64,000 nucleotides of DNA from Jannaschia sp. GRR-S6-38 (GTDB taxonomy: Bacteria; Pseudomonadota; Alphaproteobacteria; Rhodobacterales; Rhodobacteraceae): assembly GCF_029853695.1 (NCBI RefSeq), contig NZ_CP122537.1:372001-436000 (forward strand). Direction: 5' to 3'. A program made the translations under genes and the position numbers. A model generated the notes under the pieces. It saw nothing but the letters and a program-made list of their open reading frames with translations, had not been told where the DNA came from and ran no database searches. Each line of letters opens with the position of its first letter. Within the stretch, counting starts at the first letter, position 1. Shown piece by piece: positions 9,544 through 18,098 of this stretch.

Positions 9544-10713
9544 TCAGCGATATCCGTTGGACAGCAGGTGATCCCCGATCTCGGCCTGGGGCCGGGTCCG
9601 GGTGAAGCACAGCAGCATCCCGGTCAAGAGGCCCATCGCGATGAGCGAGGACCCGCCGTAGCTGACGAAGGGCAGCGTCATGCCCTTGGCGGGAAGCAGC
9701 CGGACCGCGACGCCGAGGTTGATGAAGGCCTGGCTGGCCAGCAGCACGGTCAGCCCCGTGCCGGCCAGGCGGATGAACATGTCGCGCTCGATGCAGAGCC
9801 GGATCAGGCAGCGCGCGGCGATGAAGCCGAACAGCGCGACGATGAAGAGGACCATCACCAGCCCGTATTCCTCGGCCGCGACGGCGATGATGAAATCGGT
9901 ATGCGCATCCGGAAGGATCCATTTCACCCGGCCCTCGTTGACGCCGGTCCCGAAGAAGCCGCCCTCGCGGATCGCGTCGATGGCATAGCCCATCTGGGTG
10001 CGCGGATCGACATCGGGCGACAGGAAGCCGTCGATGCGCCGGGCGAAATGTTCGGAGTTCTGGTAGGCGAGGATGCCAGCCACGCCGACGGCCGCGACGA
10101 CGCCGGTCAGCAGCACGATCGGGGCGCCCGCGACGAAATAGATGGCCGACCAGGCGACGACGGTCAGCATCGCCTGGCCGAAATCGGGCTGCAGCGCGAG
10201 GAAGGCGATCACCACGACGAGGATCGCGAAGCTGATCGATTTGCCCGGCGGGCCGTCCGGTTCGGCGGCGGAGGCCATCAGCCAGGCGGTCATGATGACG
10301 AAGACGGGCTTGAGGAATTCCGAGGGCTGCAGCGAGGCGAAGCCCAGCGAGTACCAGCGCGTGGCACCCTTGCCGAAATCGGTCCCGAAGATCGGCAGCA
10401 GCATCAGCGCCGCGGCGGCGACGAAGAACCCCACGACGCCCAAGCGGCGCACGACATGCGGCTGCATCATCGACACGACCAGCATCACCGCGAAGGCCAG
10501 CCCGCCGAAGACCGCCTGCCGGTAGACGTAATGGAAGGGTTCGAGCCCGTTGCGTTCGGCCAGCGGCACCGAGGCCGCGAAGCCCAGCAACAGCCCGACG
10601 GCGAAGAGCAGCACGACCGCCCCCAGCACGCCCTTGTCGAGCGTCCGCCACCAACGTGAAACGATGGCCTCGCCCGGGAGGGCGACGACCGCACCATGCG
10701 CGATTTCGGTCAT
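9544..10713 (-). CDS. ftsW: SEDS-family septal peptidoglycan polymerase FtsW
   Basis: Polytopic SEDS protein that polymerises lipid II at the septum. About ten membrane segments can be read. SEDS-typical stretches include [31 protein letters not shown] with the catalytic-site Asp, and [15 protein letters not shown] near the C-terminus. It has 389 residues. It is the first gene of the cluster visible here. The genes usually further upstream (murD, mraY, murF, murE, ftsI) are absent, and copper-protein genes take their place. Confidence 0.97.
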   Translation of the reverse strand: MTEIAHGAVVALPGEAIVSRWWRTLDKGVLGAVVLLFAVGLLLGFAASVPLAERNGLEPFHYVYRQAVFGGLAFAVMLVVSMMQPHVVRRLGVVGFFVAAAALMLLPIFGTDFGKGATRWYSLGFASLQPSEFLKPVFVIMTAWLMASAAEPDGPPGKSISFAILVVVIAFLALQPDFGQAMLTVVAWSAIYFVAGAPIVLLTGVVAAVGVAGILAYQNSEHFARRIDGFLSPDVDPRTQMGYAIDAIREGGFFGTGVNEGRVKWILPDAHTDFIIAVAAEEYGLVMVLFIVALFGFIAARCLIRLCIERDMFIRLAGTGLTVLLASQAFINLGVAVRLLPAKGMTLPFVSYGGSSLIAMGLLTGMLLCFTRTRPQAEIGDHLLSNGYR

Positions 10714-10819
10714 GGGTCCGCCTGCATTTCGTTACTGCCCGCCCGGTTTTCCGGGTCTGTGTCGGGACTGTAACGCAATCGCGCGAATCAGGCTAGAGCC
10801 AAGCGCACCCGAAAGAAAT

Positions 10820-11413
10820 TCAAAGGACGGAGGCGATCTTGGCCTTGGCGATCTCGGGATTCTCGCCGAAGCCGATCAGGTCCACGACCTGCCCCTCGGT
10901 ATTGAGCACGAAGACCGAGGCGTAGTGATCCATCGTGTATTCGCCCTCGCCCAGCGGGCGTTTCTGGAAGTAGACCCGCCAGCTTTTCGCCATCGCCCAG
11001 ACATCCTCGGGCGCGCCGGTGATGCCGATGATCCGCTCCGATTGCGGCTCGAGGTAATCCGCCAGGAATTCGGGCGTGTCGCGCTCAGGGTCGATGGTCA
11101 CGAAGAACGCGCCCAGCGCGTCGGGCGCGACGTCGAGCTCGGTCAGCCAGGTCTCCATGTCGTAGACCGTGGTCGGGCAGATCTCGGGGCAGTGGGTGAA
11201 GCCGAAGAACAGAAGGCTGGGCCGGCCCTCGAAGGCCGCCTCGGTGATCGGCGCGCCGGTGTGGTCGACCAGCTCGAACGGCGCGCCCAGCTCGGTGCCG
11301 ACGGCGGTCGAGACGGTGCGGCTGTCCATCAGCTGCCGCGCGGCGAAGCCGCCGCCCAGCGCGAGCGCCGCGACGGCGAGGCCCAGGAGGATTGTGCGGG
11401 TCCGCGCGATCAT
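10820..11413 (-). CDS. Sco1/SenC copper chaperone for cytochrome c oxidase
   Basis: Thioredoxin-fold protein anchored by one N-terminal membrane segment (residues 8-26) with a periplasmic domain. The copper site is complete: HCPEIC gives the CxxxC pair and DHYASVF supplies the distal His. Sco proteins deliver copper or reducing power for the CuA centre of oxidase subunit II. It is 197 residues long. Its ATG overlaps the stop of the PCuAC gene in an ATGA junction, so the two copper proteins are translated as a pair. Confidence 0.95.
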   Translation of the reverse strand: MIARTRTILLGLAVAALALGGGFAARQLMDSRTVSTAVGTELGAPFELVDHTGAPITEAAFEGRPSLLFFGFTHCPEICPTTVYDMETWLTELDVAPDALGAFFVTIDPERDTPEFLADYLEPQSERIIGITGAPEDVWAMAKSWRVYFQKRPLGEGEYTMDHYASVFVLNTEGQVVDLIGFGENPEIAKAKIASVL

Positions 11414-11925
11414 CGGCTTAATTCCCCCTCGCCTTCCGGCATCTCCATCCCGTCGAGCATCTCGGCGGCGGCCTCGCGGATCTCGGCCAGGGTCAGGACG
11501 GGCATGGCGAGGGTGATCTCGCCGGCCTTCTCGAAGCTGAGCGTCACGTCATGGGCCTGGCCGGGCTCCAGCGGCTGCGTCATCTGCATCAGCATCAAGT
11601 GCAGCCCGCCGGGCACGAGATCGACCTTGGCGCCGGGCGGCAGCAGGATGCCGTCGGTCATCTCGCTCATCTGCATCACGCCGTCGGCCATCGCCATCTG
11701 GTGCAGCTGGACCATGCCGGCCACCGCGGGGTCGATATCGGCGCCGATGAGCTTGTCTTCCATCGCGCCGGTGTTCTCGACGGACAGGAAGCCGGCCGCC
11801 ACCGGGGCGGCGGGCGGCGTGGCCCGGAGCGCTGGGCGGGTGATGACCAGATCGCCCAGCGTCACCGTCTCGGCGGCGGCAGGAAGCGCGAGGGTCACGG
11901 CGAGGGCGGTCAGGATGGCACGCAT
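11410..11925 (-). CDS. periplasmic copper chaperone of the PCuAC family
   Basis: Secreted copper chaperone that works with Sco1 in CuA assembly. A signal peptide covers about residues 1-18 (MRAILTALAVTLALPAAA). The metal site follows the family pattern, with LHQMAMADGVMQM and then GGLHLMLMQ giving the His/Met ligands. A further Met-rich tail is present (MLDGMEMPEGEGEL). I chose the ATG at 11925 because GGAGA precedes it and it gives a proper signal peptide; the frame upstream (to 12003) does not. 171 residues. Confidence 0.94.
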   Translation of the reverse strand: MRAILTALAVTLALPAAAETVTLGDLVITRPALRATPPAAPVAAGFLSVENTGAMEDKLIGADIDPAVAGMVQLHQMAMADGVMQMSEMTDGILLPPGAKVDLVPGGLHLMLMQMTQPLEPGQAHDVTLSFEKAGEITLAMPVLTLAEIREAAAEMLDGMEMPEGEGELSR

Positions 11926-12013
11926 GGGTCGTCTCCGGGCGATCAGCATCTGCCGCCTAGATGTCAGTCCGACCGGGAAATTTGAAGGGGCATGCCGTCG
12001 CATGCCGCCCGAA

Positions 12014-12039
12014 GGGCGTGACCCCGCGGGGCCGCGCCC
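12014..12039 (-). terminator. possible terminator after dctM
   Basis: Outer arms GGGCG (12014-12018) and CGCCC (12035-12039) enclose a second CCCC/GGGG pairing. It lies seven bases past the dctM stop on the minus strand and is followed by TTCGGGCGG rather than a T-run, so it is only a weak candidate. Confidence 0.35.
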
Positions 12040-12045
12040 GTTCCG

Positions 12046-13494
12046 TCAGTTGCCGTAGGCGACGGATGGCAGCCAGGTGGTCAGCGACGGGTACCAGAAC
12101 ACGATGGCGAGGCCCGTCAACTGCAGCAGCACGAAGGGGATCACGCCGCGGTAGATATGGCCGAGATTCACCCCCGGCGGGCAGACGCCCTTGAGGTAGA
12201 ACAGCGCGAATCCGACTGGTGGCGTCAGGAAACTGGTCTGTAGCGTCACCGCCACGAGGATTGCGAACCAGACCACCTGCGGATCGCGGACCACGTCGAA
12301 GCCCGGCACCGCCAGTTCCAGCCCCTGAATGATGGGCAGCATCAGCGGCATGATGATGATGGTGATCTCGATCCAGTCCAGCAGGAAGCCCAGCAGGAAC
12401 ACGATGAACAGGATGAACAGCACCACCATGTAGGGATCCTGGAAGATGCCCAGCACGTGGTTCTGGACGATCTCGTCCCCGCCATAGCGGCGCAACACCA
12501 GCGCGAAGAAATTCGCCGCCAGGAAAATGCCGACGATGTAGCCCGAGGTGTTCAGCGTCGAGCGCGCCACTTCGAGGAAGACCTTGAAGTTGAGCTTGCG
12601 GTTGGCCACCGCCAGAAGCGTCGCGCCCATCGCGCCGAGGCCCGAGGCCTCGGTCGGGGTGGCGAGCCCGGCGAAGATCGAGCCGAGGACCAGCAGGATG
12701 AGCAGGAGCGGCGGGACCACGGCCAGCAGCACCTCCTTCACCACGGGCCAGCCGACATGGTCGCCGTGATCGGGCGCGGGCATCGCGCCCGGCTTGATGA
12801 AGCCGTAGACCACGATGAACAGGATATAGAGGCCGCCCAGGATCAGCCCGGGGAACAGCGCCCCCATGAACAGGTCGCCCAGCGAGATGGCGAGCTGGTC
12901 GGACATGATGACCAGCATGATCGAGGGCGGGATCAGGATGCCGAGCGTGCCGGCCGCGGCGATCGTGCCGGTCGAAATCGGCTTGGAATAGCCCTGGCTC
13001 ATCATCTGCGGCAGCGCCATCACGCCCAGCAGCGTCACCGACGCACCAATCACGCCGGTCGATGCGGCGAGGATGATGCCGATCAGCAGGACCGTCAGCG
13101 CCAGCCCGCCTCGCAGACCACCGAAGAGGCGCTGCATCGAGATCATCATGCGCTGCGCGACGCCGGACTGGTCCAGCATCAGCCCCATGTAGATGAACAT
13201 CGGCAGCGCCACGAGCACGGGGTTCTGCACGATGTTGCCGAAGAGCCGGTTGGAGAGGACCGAGAGGCGCTGGTAGTCGATGCCGGTGCGGTCGAACTCG
13301 ATGATGTCCTCGAAGGCGCGGCGATAGGGGTCGAGCAGGATCTCGGCGAAAAGCGCGTAGATCAGCGACACGCCCACCAGCGCGAAGGCCACCGGGATGC
13401 CGCGGAACAGCATCCAGATGAAGGACAGGAACATGACGAGCACGACGAGCTCGTTCAGCGTCATGAGCTGCCCGATCGCTTCAAGGATGAACAT
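12046..13494 (-). CDS. dctM: TRAP transporter large membrane subunit (DctM type)
   Basis: Large permease subunit of a tripartite ATP-independent periplasmic transporter, driven by an ion gradient. It has 482 residues with about 12-14 hydrophobic segments, and the family motifs ASTGVIGASVTLLG, GTLGILIPPSIMLVIM and TPTEASGLGAMGA. TPPVGFALFYLKG near the C-terminus is also typical. It follows dctQ with a one-base overlap (TGATG). The substrate cannot be read from this subunit. Confidence 0.94.
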   Translation of the reverse strand: MFILEAIGQLMTLNELVVLVMFLSFIWMLFRGIPVAFALVGVSLIYALFAEILLDPYRRAFEDIIEFDRTGIDYQRLSVLSNRLFGNIVQNPVLVALPMFIYMGLMLDQSGVAQRMMISMQRLFGGLRGGLALTVLLIGIILAASTGVIGASVTLLGVMALPQMMSQGYSKPISTGTIAAAGTLGILIPPSIMLVIMSDQLAISLGDLFMGALFPGLILGGLYILFIVVYGFIKPGAMPAPDHGDHVGWPVVKEVLLAVVPPLLLILLVLGSIFAGLATPTEASGLGAMGATLLAVANRKLNFKVFLEVARSTLNTSGYIVGIFLAANFFALVLRRYGGDEIVQNHVLGIFQDPYMVVLFILFIVFLLGFLLDWIEITIIIMPLMLPIIQGLELAVPGFDVVRDPQVVWFAILVAVTLQTSFLTPPVGFALFYLKGVCPPGVNLGHIYRGVIPFVLLQLTGLAIVFWYPSLTTWLPSVAYGN

Positions 13495-14351
13495 CAGGCG
13501 GGCTCCTCGGACTTGTCACGCAGCAGGTAGGCCGCGCCGATGACGAGGGCCGTGACGATCAGGGCCGCGAGCACCGTGATCTTCATCTCCTGGTTCGCGA
13601 TCAGGTCGATCTCGTCGAAGAACCAGTGGCGCGTCGCCTGGCGTGTTGTCGTGCCCGGCTCGGACATCAGCAGCACGATGCCGAGGCCCGCGTAGTAGAT
13701 GACGAGGTTGATGGCGAAGGCCACCGAAGGCAGCGCGTAGAACAGCTTGCGCCACATCAGCGGGCGCACCAGCTTCGCGAGCATGCGCAGATAAGCGAAC
13801 CAGATCGCGATCCCGATGAAGAGGAACGCGATGTTCACGAAACTTTTAAGATAATAGAGGCCGTGGAGCCCGTTGGGACTGCTGGAGCCTTCGCCCGAGG
13901 CGATGGATTGCAGCGCATAAGCCAGCGTCACGTCCCAGCACAGGATGATGAACGGCAGGAACAGCCAGGACAGCCCGAAAATGTCGATCTTGCGCTGCTT
14001 CCGCTCGGGATAGCCGTCGTAGAAGATGTCGACTCGCACATGGCTGTTGGTCGTGACCGCATAGGCCACCCCGATCAGGACGGCGGCGCCGTAGAGCCAC
14101 CATTGCAGGTCGTCCATCCAGGCCTGGTTGCCGGGGCCGATGCCGATGCGGCCGAAATTGCGCAGGAACACCTGCGCCACGATGACCACCATCAGGATCG
14201 GGAAGAGCCAGGCGAAGACGTTCGAGACGTGGACGACGAAGCGGTCGCCGCGATTGTGTTCGGCGCGCCCGATCTCGCCCGGGTCGGTGATGGCGACGAT
14301 GGGGCCTTCCAGCCCGCCGACGTCGACCGTTTCCTGTGGTGTCTGGCTCAT
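13494..14351 (-). CDS. dctQ: TRAP transporter small membrane subunit (DctQ type)
   Basis: Small permease subunit that couples the binding protein to DctM. At 285 residues it is longer than the usual 160-200 because of extra C-terminal segments, a feature of the TakQ-like subgroup. At least five hydrophobic stretches can be seen. The stretch LQWWLYGAAVLIGVAYAV followed by SHVRVDIFYDGYPERKQRKID is the DctQ core. AAGGGGG precedes the ATG. The stop overlaps the dctM start by one base. Two strong hairpins lie between it and dctP. Confidence 0.92.
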   Translation of the reverse strand: MSQTPQETVDVGGLEGPIVAITDPGEIGRAEHNRGDRFVVHVSNVFAWLFPILMVVIVAQVFLRNFGRIGIGPGNQAWMDDLQWWLYGAAVLIGVAYAVTTNSHVRVDIFYDGYPERKQRKIDIFGLSWLFLPFIILCWDVTLAYALQSIASGEGSSSPNGLHGLYYLKSFVNIAFLFIGIAIWFAYLRMLAKLVRPLMWRKLFYALPSVAFAINLVIYYAGLGIVLLMSEPGTTTRQATRHWFFDEIDLIANQEMKITVLAALIVTALVIGAAYLLRDKSEEPA

Positions 14352-14395
14352 GGCCGCCCCCTTCCCTGGCCCCGCCCCCGGGACCTGTCCGCAAG

Positions 14396-14423
14396 GGGCC
14401 GGGCGGAAGGATCCGCCCGGCCC
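14396..14423 (-). repeat. strong hairpin 1 in the dctP-dctQ gap
   Basis: A perfect 11-base stem joins positions 14396-14406 with 14413-14423, with a six-base loop AAGGAT. It lies 45 bases upstream of the dctQ start, inside the operon, and lacks a T-tract. It could stabilise the dctP message or attenuate dctQM. Confidence 0.7.
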
Positions 14424-14436
14424 GTCTCAAGAGGTC

Positions 14437-14478
14437 CGACGAGGGCCCGGTCTCCCCATGGGGGCGCGGGCCTCGTCG
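14437..14478 (-). repeat. strong hairpin 2 just after dctP
   Basis: CGACGAGG (14437-14444) pairs with CCTCGTCG (14471-14478). After a one-base bulge the stem continues with CCC/GGG, and an inner CCCC/GGGG adds more pairing. It begins eight bases past the dctP stop, the usual place for an mRNA-stabilising or partial-terminator structure in binding-protein-first operons. Confidence 0.7.
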
Positions 14479-14485
14479 CTATCGA

Positions 14486-15532
14486 TCAGTTCCGCGGGCG
14501 CGGCAGATAGATCGTGTCACCCCAGGTCTTGTAGCCGGCGCGGAACTCCTGGAGGTCGGCCCAGACCTCGGCGAAATAGGCGTCCTCGGCGGCCAGCTCC
14601 TCGGCGACGGCGTTCCAGTTCTCCTCGAACGCGGCCAGCATCTCGGGCGACCAGGTCTTGATGGTCACGCCGTTCTGCTCGGTGTTCTCGATCATGGCCT
14701 CGAAATTCGTGGCCTCGCCTTCGGCGTAGTTCGTGGTGATGTTGGCCAGGCAGGCGATCTCGATCTGGCGCTGCGTGCGCTCGTCGAGACCGTCCCAGAC
14801 GTCCTTGTTGACTAGAAGCTCGAACATGGTGGCGGGCTGGTGCCAGCCGGGGAAGTAGTTGAACTTCGCGATCTGGTGGAAGCCCAGGCGCGCGTCGATG
14901 CGGGGCATCGAGAACTCGGTCGCGTCGATGGCGCCGCGCTCCAGCGCGGGGAAGATGTCGCCGCCCGCCAGGAGCGAGGTCGAGACGCCCAGGCGCTGCA
15001 TGACCTCGGCGCCGAGGCCGAAGAAGCGCATGTTCAGGCCTTCCAAGTCGGCCATCGAGTTGATCTCGTTCTTGAACCAGCCCGAGGTCTCGGGCGCGAT
15101 GATGCCGCAGGGCTGGACGTGAACGTTATAGCCGTTCTCGTCATACATGCGCTGGAACAGCTCGTGTCCGTCATCGTAGAGCATCCAGGCCAGGAATTCG
15201 CCGGCCTCGGGGCCGAACGGCACGGCCGCGAACAGCGAGGCGGCGGTGATCTTGCCCTGCCAGTAGCCAGAGGTCGTGTAGGCCGCGTCGACCGAACCGT
15301 TGGACACGGCGTCCAGCGCCTCGAGCGTCGGGACCAGCTCGCCCGGATCGAAATGCTCGAACTCGACCTCGTCGGAGATGGCGTTGATCTTGTCGGTGAA
15401 GTCGACACCGGCGGTGCCGAGGATCGGCAGGTTCTTACCGAAGGCCGAGGTCATCTCGATCACGTCCTGCGCCTGCGCGCCGGTGGTCAGGAGCGCGGCC
15501 GAGCTGGCGAGCGCGATTGCCTTGAGTTTCAT
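14486..15532 (-). CDS. dctP: TRAP transporter substrate-binding protein (TakP-like)
   Basis: Periplasmic binding protein of the TRAP system. The signal peptide ends at about residue 21 (cleavage after GAQA). MRFFGLGAEVMQRLGV carries the conserved Arg that clamps the substrate carboxylate. GGDIFPALERGAIDATEF and FPGWHQPATMFEL resemble the TakP branch, which binds 2-oxo acids. That substrate is inference; related branches bind mannitol or chloroaromatic acids. The start has GGGAGGA upstream. 348 residues, first gene of the dctPQM unit. Confidence 0.92.
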   Translation of the reverse strand: MKLKAIALASSAALLTTGAQAQDVIEMTSAFGKNLPILGTAGVDFTDKINAISDEVEFEHFDPGELVPTLEALDAVSNGSVDAAYTTSGYWQGKITAASLFAAVPFGPEAGEFLAWMLYDDGHELFQRMYDENGYNVHVQPCGIIAPETSGWFKNEINSMADLEGLNMRFFGLGAEVMQRLGVSTSLLAGGDIFPALERGAIDATEFSMPRIDARLGFHQIAKFNYFPGWHQPATMFELLVNKDVWDGLDERTQRQIEIACLANITTNYAEGEATNFEAMIENTEQNGVTIKTWSPEMLAAFEENWNAVAEELAAEDAYFAEVWADLQEFRAGYKTWGDTIYLPRPRN

Positions 15533-15671
15533 GGATTAAATCCTCCCTTTAGGTCCCGTTTGCCGGGCATTCCCCGCGATTTGGCGGATGACCCCCTTTG
15601 CGTGGTCAGTTTTCCTTACCGATTCCCCCGGTTTCTGACCAGAGCAAACCCGGCCACGGCGACAGGAAATT

Positions 15672-15684
15672 GCGCGAAACGCGC
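15672..15684 (-). terminator. short hairpin after the 15687-15974 gene
   Basis: GCGCG (15672-15676) and CGCGC (15680-15684) with a three-base loop, three bases past the stop, followed on the minus strand by AATTTCC. Small, so only a possible terminator. Confidence 0.35.
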
Positions 15685-15686
15685 GC

Positions 15687-15974
15687 TCAGGCCTGCATTC
15701 GCGAATAGGTCCGGACGGTCTTGTCGACGATCATGTCCCGGACCGCGGCGTCGAAGGTCTTGTAATGCGGCGTCGCGCGATGCGCGTCGAAACCCGCGGC
15801 ATCGTCATAGAGCTCGTAGAGATAGACCTCGTCGGGCCGCTCCGGCTCGGCCCAGACGTCGAAGCGGTGGCAGGCGGGCTCGTCCAGCGAGGCGCGGGCA
15901 TTCTCCAGAACGGCGGGCAGGAACTCGGGCATCCGGCCCTTCGCGATCTCGAGGGTGACGGTGACGGCGAACAT
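15687..15974 (-). CDS. antibiotic biosynthesis monooxygenase-like (ABM) protein
   Basis: Ninety-five residues with a dimeric alpha/beta-barrel ABM pattern: a starting strand FAVTVTLEIAKG, then CHRFDVWAEPERPDEVYLYELY and a C-terminal strand. Such proteins are often quinol or small-aromatic monooxygenases or stress proteins; the substrate is unknown. I chose the ATG at 15974 because GGGAGGAAGC lies just upstream; the longer frame lacks such a site. It is divergent from the dehydrogenase that starts at 16033, with only 58 bases between for both promoters. Confidence 0.82.
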   Translation of the reverse strand: MFAVTVTLEIAKGRMPEFLPAVLENARASLDEPACHRFDVWAEPERPDEVYLYELYDDAAGFDAHRATPHYKTFDAAVRDMIVDKTVRTYSRMQA

Positions 15975-16032
15975 GCTTCCTCCCGCGCGCGGCGCTGCTA
16001 TCAAGACCGGGACTGTCGCAGGAGGGCGCGGA

Positions 16033-17094
16033 TTGGCCAAGACCTATGACATCGCCGTCTTTCACGGCGACGGGATCGGGCCCGAGATCATGGCCCCGAC
16101 GCTGGAGCTGTTGCGCGGGCTGGGCCACGGCTTCGCGTTCCACGACTGCCCGGCGGGCGCGGCCTGCTATCTCGACTGCGGCTCGGACCTGCCGGAGGCG
16201 TCGCTGGCGACGGCGCGCGCGGCCGACGCGATCCTTCTCTCGGCGCTGGGCGATCCGAAGGTGCGCTTCCCCGACGGGACCGAGATGACGCCGCAGATCG
16301 ACATCCGCATCGCGCTCGACCTCTATGCCGGCGTCCGACCGGTCCGCGTGGTCCCGGGCATGCGCGCGCCGATCCAGCCCCCCGAGGGCCGCACGATCGA
16401 TTTCGTCCTGATCCGCGAGAGCACGGAGGGGCTGTTCCACACCCAGGGAAGGGGCCGCGTCGAAGCCGATTTCGCCGAGGAGACGCTGCGCATCACCCGG
16501 CCCGTCACCGAAGCTGTCTGCCGCTTCGCCTGCGACCTGGCCCGGACGCGGAAGGCCGACGGCCATCCGGGGCGCGTGACCAGCGTCGACAAGGCCAACG
16601 TCTTCCGCGCCTTCGCCTTCTGGCGCGAGATCTTCGACAGCGTCGCCGCGGAGTATCCGGACCTGACCGCCGACCACGCCTATGTCGACGCGATGGCGCT
16701 GTGGATGGTGCAGCGGCCCTGGGATTGGGACGTGATGGTCACCGAGAACATGTTCGGCGACATCCTGTCCGACCTGGGCGCCGGGCTGATGGGCGGGCTG
16801 GGGATGGCGCCGTCGGCCGATATCGGCGACAGGCACGCGGTGTTCCAGCCCTGCCACGGCTCGGCCCCCGACATCGCGGGGCGCGGCATCGCCAATCCCT
16901 TCGCGATGATCCTATCGGCGGGGCTGATGCTGGACTGGCTGGGCCGGCGGCACGGGGACGCGGCGCTGATCCGCGACGGCGCGCGCGTGCAGGCGGCGGT
17001 GGAGGCCTGTCTCGCCGCGGGCGAGACGACCGGCGACCTGGGCGGGACGCTCGACACGCGGGGCGCCGCGGCGGCGGTCGGACGGCGGCTGTGA
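16033..17094 (+). CDS. isocitrate/isopropylmalate dehydrogenase family protein
   Basis: NAD-dependent decarboxylating hydroxyacid dehydrogenase fold, 353 residues. It opens with FHGDGIGPEIM and has RESTEGLF where true LeuB enzymes usually carry RELTGG. The metal-binding Asp region is FGDILSDLGAGLMGGLG, and HGSAPDIAGRGIANP is the nucleotide-binding loop of the NAD type. Substrate unknown: 3-isopropylmalate, tartrate or another malate analogue are possible. The start is TTG at 16033, with AGGAGG seven bases upstream; no ATG or GTG has comparable context. Its stop is overlapped by the next gene (GTGA). Confidence 0.88.
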   Translation: MAKTYDIAVFHGDGIGPEIMAPTLELLRGLGHGFAFHDCPAGAACYLDCGSDLPEASLATARAADAILLSALGDPKVRFPDGTEMTPQIDIRIALDLYAGVRPVRVVPGMRAPIQPPEGRTIDFVLIRESTEGLFHTQGRGRVEADFAEETLRITRPVTEAVCRFACDLARTRKADGHPGRVTSVDKANVFRAFAFWREIFDSVAAEYPDLTADHAYVDAMALWMVQRPWDWDVMVTENMFGDILSDLGAGLMGGLGMAPSADIGDRHAVFQPCHGSAPDIAGRGIANPFAMILSAGLMLDWLGRRHGDAALIRDGARVQAAVEACLAAGETTGDLGGTLDTRGAAAAVGRRL

Positions 17095-18098
17095 GCCTGC
17101 GCGTCGGGCTGCTGGGACTGGGCTATTTCGCGCAGTTCCACCGCGAGGCCTGGACCAGGATCCCCGGCGCGACGCTGGTGGCGACCGCCGATGCCGACCC
17201 GGCGACGGGGGCCGAGCATGCCGATCTCGCGGGGCTGCTGGAGGCGGGGCTCGACATCCTCGACATCGCGACGCCCCCGCCCACCCACGCGGCGGCGATC
17301 CGGGCCGCCCTGCCCCGCGGCCTGCGGGCGATCATCTGCCAGAAGCCGTTCTGCAGCTCGCTCGACGAGGCCCGCGCCGTGACCGACGCGGCGGAGGCGG
17401 CGGGTGTGCCCTTGATCGTTCACGAGAATTTCCGCTTTCAGCCGTGGTTCCGCGCGATGAAGGCGGCGCTGGATGCGGGCCGGATCGGCCGACCGCTGAG
17501 CCTGACCTTCCGGCTGCGCACCGGCGACGGGCGCGGGCCCGATGCCTATCTCGCCCGCCAGCCATATTTCCAGACGATGCCGCGCCTGCTGATCCACGAG
17601 ACGGGCGTGCATTACCTCGACACGTTCCGCTTCCTGCTGGGCGAGCCCGAGGGGCTTTATGCCGATCTGCGCCGCCTGAACCCGGCGATCAGGGGCGAGG
17701 ATGCGGGGCTCGTGGTGCTGGATTACGGCGGCGGCGTGCGGGCGCTTTTCGACGGCAACCGGCTGGCCGATTTCGACACGGACGACCCGCGCCGCACCTT
17801 CGGCGACGCGGTGCTGGAGGGCGAGGAGGCCACGCTGACGCTGACCGGGGACGGGGCCGTCCACCTCCGCGCGCAAGGACACCGCGCGGCCGAGACGATC
17901 CTCGCCGCGCAGGATTGGCCGGGCTTCGCCGGCGACTGCGTGCACGCTTTCCAGGCCCATGTCGTCGCCGGGCTGGAAACCGGCGGGTTCGAGACCGCGG
18001 CCCGCGACTACCTGCGCACGATGGAGCTGGTCGAGCTGGCCTATGCGAGCGCGGAGGCGGGGTGCCGCCTGCCCGTCCGTTCCGGCGCATTCGATTGA
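17091..18098 (+). CDS. Gfo/Idh/MocA-family oxidoreductase
   Basis: NAD(P)-dependent sugar or polyol dehydrogenase family, 335 residues. The Rossmann motif GLLGLGYFAQFH is at the N-terminus, and IATPPPTHAAAI follows. The usual EKP motif reads CQKPFC, with Gln in place of Glu but the Lys kept. LLIHETGVHYLDTFRFLLGE holds the expected catalytic His region. It starts at a GTG that overlaps the previous stop by four bases, so the two dehydrogenases are coupled and probably act on one pathway. The substrate is not recognisable. Confidence 0.88.
   Translation: MSLRVGLLGLGYFAQFHREAWTRIPGATLVATADADPATGAEHADLAGLLEAGLDILDIATPPPTHAAAIRAALPRGLRAIICQKPFCSSLDEARAVTDAAEAAGVPLIVHENFRFQPWFRAMKAALDAGRIGRPLSLTFRLRTGDGRGPDAYLARQPYFQTMPRLLIHETGVHYLDTFRFLLGEPEGLYADLRRLNPAIRGEDAGLVVLDYGGGVRALFDGNRLADFDTDDPRRTFGDAVLEGEEATLTLTGDGAVHLRAQGHRAAETILAAQDWPGFAGDCVHAFQAHVVAGLETGGFETAARDYLRTMELVELAYASAEAGCRLPVRSGAFD

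Noticed and set aside
10742..10755. CCCGG-TTTT-CCGGG hairpin after sco1 as a terminator
   Set aside because: Only five base pairs and no T-tract on the minus strand, so it was not listed as a terminator.
15533..15686. Promoter upstream of dctP
   Set aside because: A promoter must exist, but no -35/-10 pair stands out in the 154 bases.
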